From: Acidimicrobiales bacterium
GTDB lineage: Bacteria; Actinomycetota; Acidimicrobiia; Acidimicrobiales; Bog-793
Length of the DNA stretch: 42,571 nucleotides
Direction of reading: 5' to 3'
NCBI GenBank assembly: GCA_035533595.1
Contig: DATLTN010000017.1
Location: 1 to 42,571, forward strand
A model generated the notes under the pieces. It did not search any database, had not been told where the DNA came from, and saw only the letters and a program-made list of their open reading frames with translations. This document shows positions 37,889-42,571 of this stretch, piece after piece. A program made the position numbers and the translations under genes. Each line of letters starts with the position of its first letter. Position 1 is the first letter of the stretch.

Positions 37889-39100
37889 ATGGGTGAGCGA
37901 CGGGTCGCGATCGTCGGCGGGGGGATCGTCGGCCTCGCCCTCGGCCGGGCGCTCGCCACCGAGTGGGGCGGCGAGGTGGTCCTCTACGAGAAGGAGGAGG
38001 CGCTCGCGCCGCACCAGAGCTCGCACAACAGCGGCGTCGTCCACGCCGGCCTCTACTACGCCCCCGGCTCGCTCAAGGCACGGCTCTGCCGCGAGGGCGG
38101 GGCGATGCTGCGCGAGTACTGCGCGGAGAAGGCGATCCCGTTCTCCGAGCTCGGCAAGCTGGTCGTCGCCCGCGACGAGGGCGAGCTCGCCGGCCTCGAG
38201 GCGATCCGCGCCCGCGCCGTCGAGAACCAGGTCCCCGACCTCGCGGTGCTCGGCTCGGCGGAGATCGCCGGCATCGAGCCGCACGTCGTCGGCGCCCGCG
38301 CGCTGCACTCGCCGCACACTGCGGTCATCGACTTCCCGACCGTCGCCCGTGCCTACGGCGCGGACCTCGTCGCGCACGGCGGGGAGGTCCGCCTCGGCGA
38401 CGAGGTGCGCGGCCTGCGCGAGGTCGCGGGCGGGGTCCTCGTCCGCAGCGACCGCGGCGAGGAGCGCTTCGCCGCGGTCGTCTGCTGCGCGGGGGCGCAC
38501 AGCGACCGCTTCGCCCGCCTCGCCGGCGCGACGGGCGGCCTTCACGTCGTGCCCTTCCGCGGCGAGTACCACCGCCTCGCGCCGTCGGCCGCGGCGCTCG
38601 TACGCGGCCTCGTCTACCCCGTCCCCGACCCGCGCTACCCCTTCTTGGGGGTGCACCTCACCCGCACCCTTTCCGGCGAGGTCCTCGCCGGTCCGAACGC
38701 GGTGTTCGCCACCGCCCTCGAGGGCTACCGCCGCCGCGACCTCTCGGTGCGCGAGCTCGCCGGCGTGCTCGCCTTCTCCGGCACCCGCCGCCTCTTCGCC
38801 GCCCACTGGCGGGCCGGCCTCGCGGAGCTCGGCACCTCGCTCTCGCGGCGCGCCTACGCGGCGAAGGTGCGCGCCTACCTGCCGGCGCTCTCGACGGAGG
38901 ACCTGCAGCGCGCGCCGGCGGGGGTGCGCGCGCAGCTCCTCGATCGCGCCGGGGCGCTCGTCGACGACTTCGTGATCGAGACGAGTGGGAGGGTGACCGT
39001 GGTCCGCAACGCCCCCTCGCCGGCCGCCACCTCCAGCCTCGCGATCGCCGCCCACCTCCACGCCGAGCTCGAGCGCAAGGGGCAGCTCGATGCGGCGTGA
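37889..39100 (+). CDS. lhgO: L-2-hydroxyglutarate oxidase / dehydrogenase
   Basis: This 403-residue FAD enzyme of the DAO family has the N-terminal dinucleotide fold VAIVGGGIVGLALGRALA. Its hallmark is HQSSHNSGVVHAGLYYAPGS, followed by LKARLC, where the second histidine is the one linked to FAD chemistry in this family. GKLVVARDE and PHTAVIDFPTVARAYG are further family blocks. FVIETSGRVTVVRNAPSPAATSSL closes the FAD site at the C-terminus. It oxidises L-2-hydroxyglutarate to 2-oxoglutarate, a metabolite-repair reaction, passing electrons to quinones or oxygen. The length is typical (about 400). The gene is probably leaderless, and about 250 nt without a visible gene follow it. Confidence 0.92.
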   Translation: MGERRVAIVGGGIVGLALGRALATEWGGEVVLYEKEEALAPHQSSHNSGVVHAGLYYAPGSLKARLCREGGAMLREYCAEKAIPFSELGKLVVARDEGELAGLEAIRARAVENQVPDLAVLGSAEIAGIEPHVVGARALHSPHTAVIDFPTVARAYGADLVAHGGEVRLGDEVRGLREVAGGVLVRSDRGEERFAAVVCCAGAHSDRFARLAGATGGLHVVPFRGEYHRLAPSAAALVRGLVYPVPDPRYPFLGVHLTRTLSGEVLAGPNAVFATALEGYRRRDLSVRELAGVLAFSGTRRLFAAHWRAGLAELGTSLSRRAYAAKVRAYLPALSTEDLQRAPAGVRAQLLDRAGALVDDFVIETSGRVTVVRNAPSPAATSSLAIAAHLHAELERKGQLDAA

Positions 39101-39349
39101 AGGGCGCAACGCTTCGCTAACACTTCGCCAGCACTCGTCTTACAACTGCACGCGACGATCACCACTGCGACCTTCCCGCGCACCGAGCACGGACAAGGTC
39201 AGGTGGGTCACCGTCGGTCGGCCCACCGCAGTCGAGCGGCGTGGCACTCCGGGCGCCGCAGCTGTCCTCCCCCGGCGGCTCTGCCTGATCTGTGATCGGG
39301 TGGAGCCGCGCCCCGATAACGGTGCGCGGCGGTCTGGCGGAGGGAGACG

Positions 39350-40237
39350 GTGAAGGTCCGCATCGGCATCGGGAACGGCCGCGGCCCCCTCGACGACGAG
39401 CGCCTCGGAGCCTTCCTCGACGCCATGGAGCGTCACGGCTTCGACTCGATCTGGCTCTCCGAGACCCTCGCCGGGGGCGGCGTCGACCCCGTCGCCGGCC
39501 TCGCCTTCGCGGCGGCGCGCGCGCCGCGGGTGAAGCTCGGGACGACGATGCTGCTGCCCGGGCGCAACCCGGTGCGCCTCGCGAAGGCGCTCGCCACACT
39601 CGACCGGCTGTCGCGCGGCCGCCTGCTCGTGACCTTCGTCCCGGGCGTGCTGCGCAGCCCCGAGCGCGAGGTGATCGGTGTCGCGCCGCGGGCGCGCGGC
39701 GCGGCGATGGAGGAGGGACTCGCCCTCGTGCGCCGCCTCCTCTCAGGCGAGGTCACCGACCACGACGGCGCGCTCGGCTCGTTCCGCGGCGTCACGCTCT
39801 CCCCGCTCCCGGTGCAGCAGCCGCTCGAGTTCTGGCTGGGCGGCATGGCCGCGGCCGCCCTCGAGCGCTGCGGCCGCCTCGGCGATGGCTGGCTCCCCTC
39901 GGCCTGCACCCCCGCGGAGGCGGCCGCCGGCCGGGAGGTGATCGAGGGGGTGGCGGCGGCGGCGGGGCGCGCCATCTCCGACGAGCACTACGGGGTGAGC
40001 ATCGCCTACCTCCGCGCCGAGCCGACACCCGAGCAGCGCGCCCAGATCACCGAGCGCGCAAAGGGCCGCGACCCCCGCCTCGTCGTGCCGGTCGGCCTGG
40101 AACAGGCGCGTGCGCTCCTCGAGGCCTTCATCGCCGAGGGCTTCTCGAAGTTCGTCCTCCGCCCGATGGCCGCCGTCGACGACCACGACGAGGAGCTGGC
40201 CGCGCTCGCCTCGGCGCTCGGCGACCTGCAGAGCTGA
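39350..40237 (+). CDS. Luciferase-like (LLM class) F420-dependent oxidoreductase
   Basis: This 295-residue TIM-barrel protein has the bacterial luciferase fold. DAMERHGFDSIWLSETLAGG and VKLGTTMLLPGRNPVRLAKALATLDRLS are diagnostic. LEFWLGGMAAAALERCGRLGDGWLP is the glycine-rich phosphate-binding strand 7/8 region. Most actinobacterial members of this size use F420. The start is GTG with a GGAGGGAG ribosome-binding site. The C-terminal region FSKFVLRPMA is also conserved. The substrate is unknown. NudC follows on the same strand after 40 nt, across a small GC-rich hairpin (40246-40260). Confidence 0.9.
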   Translation: MKVRIGIGNGRGPLDDERLGAFLDAMERHGFDSIWLSETLAGGGVDPVAGLAFAAARAPRVKLGTTMLLPGRNPVRLAKALATLDRLSRGRLLVTFVPGVLRSPEREVIGVAPRARGAAMEEGLALVRRLLSGEVTDHDGALGSFRGVTLSPLPVQQPLEFWLGGMAAAALERCGRLGDGWLPSACTPAEAAAGREVIEGVAAAAGRAISDEHYGVSIAYLRAEPTPEQRAQITERAKGRDPRLVVPVGLEQARALLEAFIAEGFSKFVLRPMAAVDDHDEELAALASALGDLQS

Positions 40238-40263
40238 CGCGGGCCGGCCGCCCCGCGGCCGCC

Positions 40264-40269
40264 TACGCT
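40264..40269 (+). promoter_or_regulatory. -10 element of a leaderless promoter for the NudC gene
   Basis: TACGCT is followed by 8 nt and the ATG at 40278, matching the leaderless pattern. It would give NudC its own promoter even if read-through from the upstream gene occurs. Confidence 0.4.
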
Positions 40270-40277
40270 CCGGGTCG

Positions 40278-41171
40278 ATGCGCACCACCGACGAGCTCTT
40301 CCAGCTCCCCTTCAGCGGCCACACCCTCGACCGTGCCGGCGAGCGCCGTAAGGACGAGGCCTTCCTCGCCACCGCCGCGGCCGCGCCGCAAGGGCGGGTG
40401 CTGTGGCTGCGCGACGGGGCGACGATCCCGGTCGACGGCGACGGCGCGCTCGTCTGGGCGCCGTCGGCCCCCGCCCTCGAGGCGGGGCACACGCTCACCT
40501 TCCTCGGGGTGAACGCCGCCGGGGGCGCGCTCTTCGCCGCCTCGGTGACAGACGCCGAGGAGGCGCTCACCGACGACGGGCCGAGCTACGCCGCGATGCG
40601 CGAGGTCGGCCCCTCGCTCGCCGCCGCCGACGGCGAGGCCGCGGTCGAGGCGCTCGCCCTCTACACCTGGCACGAGCGCCACCCCTTCTGCCCCCGCTGC
40701 GGCGGCGCGACGCACCCCACCGAGGGCGGCCACGTGCGCCGCTGCGCGTCGTGCGCGAGCGACCACTTCCCGCGCAGCGACCCGGCGGTGATCATGCTCG
40801 TGAGCGACGGGGAGCGCTGCGTCCTCGGCCGCCGCATCGGCGCCGCCGAGGGGCGATGGTCGACGCTCGCCGGCTTCGTCGATGCCGGCGAGTCCCCCGA
40901 GGCGGCGGTCGCCCGCGAGGTCGAGGAGGAGGTCGGCCTGCGCGTCAGCGCGGTCCGCTACCGCGGTTCGCAGCCCTGGCCCTTCCCCTCCTCGCTGATG
41001 CTCGCCTACGAGGCGACCGCCGCCTACGCGCCCCTCGTCGGCAACGACGAGCACCACGAGGTGCGCTGGTTCACCCGCGAGGAGGTCGCCTCGGGGATGA
41101 CGGGGCGCACGATGACCCTCCCCGGGCCGGTCTCGGCCGGCCACGCGCTGATCCGCAGCTGGCTCGGCTGA
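40278..41171 (+). CDS. nudC: NAD(H) pyrophosphatase NudC-like Nudix hydrolase
   Basis: This 297-residue protein has three parts. An N-terminal domain carries the FLGVNAAGGALFAAS strand. A four-cysteine zinc ribbon follows (CPRC near residue 136 and CASC near 157). The Nudix domain is C-terminal, with the box GFVDAGESPEAAVAREVEEEVGL fitting the GX5EX7REUXEEXGU consensus. SQPWPFPSSLM just after the box is the NudC-specific SQPWPFPxS motif. It hydrolyses NAD(H) to NMN(H) and AMP and can remove NAD caps from RNA. Length and motif order are normal, so the enzyme should be active. Confidence 0.94.
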   Translation: MRTTDELFQLPFSGHTLDRAGERRKDEAFLATAAAAPQGRVLWLRDGATIPVDGDGALVWAPSAPALEAGHTLTFLGVNAAGGALFAASVTDAEEALTDDGPSYAAMREVGPSLAAADGEAAVEALALYTWHERHPFCPRCGGATHPTEGGHVRRCASCASDHFPRSDPAVIMLVSDGERCVLGRRIGAAEGRWSTLAGFVDAGESPEAAVAREVEEEVGLRVSAVRYRGSQPWPFPSSLMLAYEATAAYAPLVGNDEHHEVRWFTREEVASGMTGRTMTLPGPVSAGHALIRSWLG

Positions 41172-41203
41172 GTCGCCGCGAGGGGCGCCCCCGCCGTCGG
41201 GCG

Positions 41204-41749
41204 TCAGTCGCCGCCGCCGCCGGCGCGCTCGAGGTCGAGGAGGGTGGTCTTCCGCTCGATCCCTCCGGCGTAGCCGGTGAGGGAGCCGTTCGCGCCGATC
41301 ACCCGGTGGCAGGGGACGATCACCGAGATCGGGTTGTGGCCGTTGGCGGCGCCGACGGCGCGCGACGCCGAGGGGCGCCCGACCGCCGCCGCGATCTCCC
41401 CGTAGCTGCGGGTCTCGCCGTAGGGGATCGCCGCGAGCGCCCGCCACACGGTGCGCTGGAAGTCGGTCCCGACCGGCGCGACCGAGAGGGAGAACGAGCG
41501 CCGCTCGCCGGCGAAGTACTCCGCGAGCTGGCTCGCCGCCTCCTCGAGGACCCCCTCGTCGGGGAGGGCGCCGTCGGGCGCCTCCTCGGCGTAGCGGGCG
41601 CCCTCCAGGTAGCAGCCGTTCAGCGCGGCGCCGTCGGAGAGGAGGAGGAGGCCGCCGACCGGTGAGGCGACGCGCCGCCAGGTGGGGGCCGGGTCGCGGG
41701 CGGGCTCGGTGAAGCGGAGGGCGTTGTCGCGGCTCGTGGTGAGGGTCAC
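41204..41749 (-). CDS. ogt: Methylated-DNA-protein-cysteine methyltransferase
   Basis: This 181-residue protein has an N-terminal ribonuclease-like domain and the C-terminal DNA-binding domain. FQRTVWRALAAIPYGETRSYGEIA, the arginine finger SRAVGAANGHNP and the active-site NPISVIVPCHRVI, with its PCHR cysteine intact, are all present. It removes methyl groups from O6-methylguanine in one suicidal step. The GTG at 41749 has an AGGAG ribosome-binding site. The AlkA gene ends 40 nt upstream on the same strand, so the two form an alkylation-repair operon. It contrasts with the Trp-bearing ATL protein at 20.1 kb. Confidence 0.93.
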   Translation of the reverse strand: MTLTTSRDNALRFTEPARDPAPTWRRVASPVGGLLLLSDGAALNGCYLEGARYAEEAPDGALPDEGVLEEAASQLAEYFAGERRSFSLSVAPVGTDFQRTVWRALAAIPYGETRSYGEIAAAVGRPSASRAVGAANGHNPISVIVPCHRVIGANGSLTGYAGGIERKTTLLDLERAGGGGD

Positions 41750-41789
41750 GTCGGCTCCTGTCTCGGGTGTGGTCGTCTCCGGTCGCGGC

Positions 41790-42571
41790 TCACGCCGCGG
41801 CGCTCGCCGGGCGGGTGGTGGTGGGCAGCGAGGCCCACAGGTGGTGCAGCGCGTAGGCCCGCCAGGGGCGCCAGGCCTCGGCGCGGCGGAGCGCGTCGGC
41901 GGGGCCCGAGGCCTCACCGAGGGCCGCGAGGGCGTGCCGCAGGCCGAGGTCGCCGGCGAGGAAGGCGTCGGGGTCCGAGAGGGCGCGCATGCGGATGTAG
42001 GCGGCCGTCCAGGGACCGATCCCCGGCAGCGCGAGCAGTGCCTCCTCGCAGTCGTCGCGGTCCGCCCCCGGGTCGAGGGTGAGCTTGCCGGAGCTCAGCT
42101 GCTCGGCGAGGCCGATCAGCGCCCGGCCGCGGGCCGCGGGGAGGGGGAGGTCCGCGGGGCTGAGCGCGGCGAGGGCCTCGGCGCGCGGGAAGGTGGTCGT
42201 GAGGGCGCCCTCGGGGGCGGCGAGCGGCTCGCCGAAGGCGGCGGCCAGCCGGCCGCCCACCGTGCGGGCGCCGGCCACCGAGACCTGCTGGCCGAGGATG
42301 GCGCGCACCGCGAGCTCGGCGGGGTCGACGGTGCCCGGGACGCGTAGCCCCGGGCGGGCGGCGACGAGGGGGGCGAGGAGTGCGTCGCCGGAGAGCGCGC
42401 CGCCGACCGTCTCGGGGTCGGCGTCGAGGTCGAGGAGGCGCCGGCAGCGGCCGACCGCGGCGGTGAGGTCGCGCAGGTCTCCGAGGGCGAGGTGCGCCGC
42501 GACGTAGGGGGCGCGCCCCTCCTCGCCGGCGGCGAGGGTGACGACCGCCCGGTCGTGGGGGAGCGTGAGCA
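41790..42571 (-). CDS. alkA: DNA-3-methyladenine glycosylase II, AlkA-like (5' partial)
   Basis: The frame is open to the right edge, so the N-terminus is missing; about 260 residues are visible. The helix-hairpin-helix is LPGIGPWTAAYIRMRAL, and the catalytic aspartate follows in DAFLAGDLGLRHAL. AVRAILGQQVSVAGARTVGGRL is the usual start of the HhH-GPD domain. Upstream of it the frame still encodes the strand-rich AlkA N-terminal domain (TLPHDRAVVTLAAGEEG). The end WRPWRAYALHHLW is typical. It excises alkylated purines. The missing part may include a further Ada-like domain, as in some actinobacterial Ada-AlkA fusions; this cannot be seen here. Ogt follows on the same strand. Confidence 0.92.
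   Translation of the reverse strand, partial: LTLPHDRAVVTLAAGEEGRAPYVAAHLALGDLRDLTAAVGRCRRLLDLDADPETVGGALSGDALLAPLVAARPGLRVPGTVDPAELAVRAILGQQVSVAGARTVGGRLAAAFGEPLAAPEGALTTTFPRAEALAALSPADLPLPAARGRALIGLAEQLSSGKLTLDPGADRDDCEEALLALPGIGPWTAAYIRMRALSDPDAFLAGDLGLRHALAALGEASGPADALRRAEAWRPWRAYALHHLWASLPTTTRPASAAA

Overview
The window is high-GC DNA typical of an actinobacterium. Two F420-type (Ddn family) proteins, a luciferase-like F420 oxidoreductase, a decaprenyl-phosphate phosphoribose synthase-like UbiA protein, an RskA-type anti-sigma factor, DUF3048 and LytR_C proteins, and many genes that appear to be transcribed without a leader all point that way. An acidimicrobial lineage is my best guess, by inference only. 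No rRNA, tRNA, insertion sequence, integrase or CRISPR array was seen.

Region 1 (1-4.6 kb) is visibly less GC-rich and holds gene remnants. It contains the end of a secreted pentapeptide-repeat protein followed by a strong intrinsic terminator, a small membrane protein, a RibD-type reductase, a frameshifted inositol-monophosphatase-family gene, a glyoxalase-fold protein, a DUF433 antitoxin whose toxin survives only as about 16 codons, and an ArsR repressor whose AHSA1/SRPBCC partner is truncated. The two truncated genes meet tail to tail at one junction.

Region 2 (4.7-25.9 kb) is very GC-rich and mostly metabolic: cupin, amidohydrolase, two methyltransferases, esterase, Ddn-like enzymes, a DCC thiol-disulfide protein, an acyltransferase-3 protein with an added C-terminal domain, YihY/BrkB, a 60% alanine protein, a GIY-YIG-like protein behind mutually exclusive hairpins, DUF3048, TauE/SafE, MmgE/PrpD, an FAD monooxygenase, VOC, an alkyltransferase-like protein, a di-iron ferritin-like protein, an ECF sigma/anti-sigma pair and a polytopic membrane protein.

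Region 3 (25.9-35.4 kb) is the most interesting part. GC drops again, and every transcription unit carries the same 33-bp promoter module: GTTCATG, 4 nt, CGTAAGG, 9 nt, then a TAnnnT -10 hexamer. Six gapless copies precede a cytochrome-b561-like membrane protein, a phosphodiester glycosidase plus UbiA operon, a second divergent phosphodiester glycosidase, a DoxX-Rieske fusion, a response regulator/histidine kinase operon and a VIT1/CCC1 metal transporter. The simplest reading is one autoregulated two-component regulon joining envelope, redox and metal functions. In four of the six promoters a start codon lies 6-7 nt after the -10; three of these open short upstream reading frames.

Region 4 (35.5-42.6 kb) returns to high GC: gamma-glutamyltransferase, a LytR_C protein, L-2-hydroxyglutarate oxidase, a luciferase-like oxidoreductase, NudC, and an AlkA-Ogt alkylation-repair pair that runs off the right edge.
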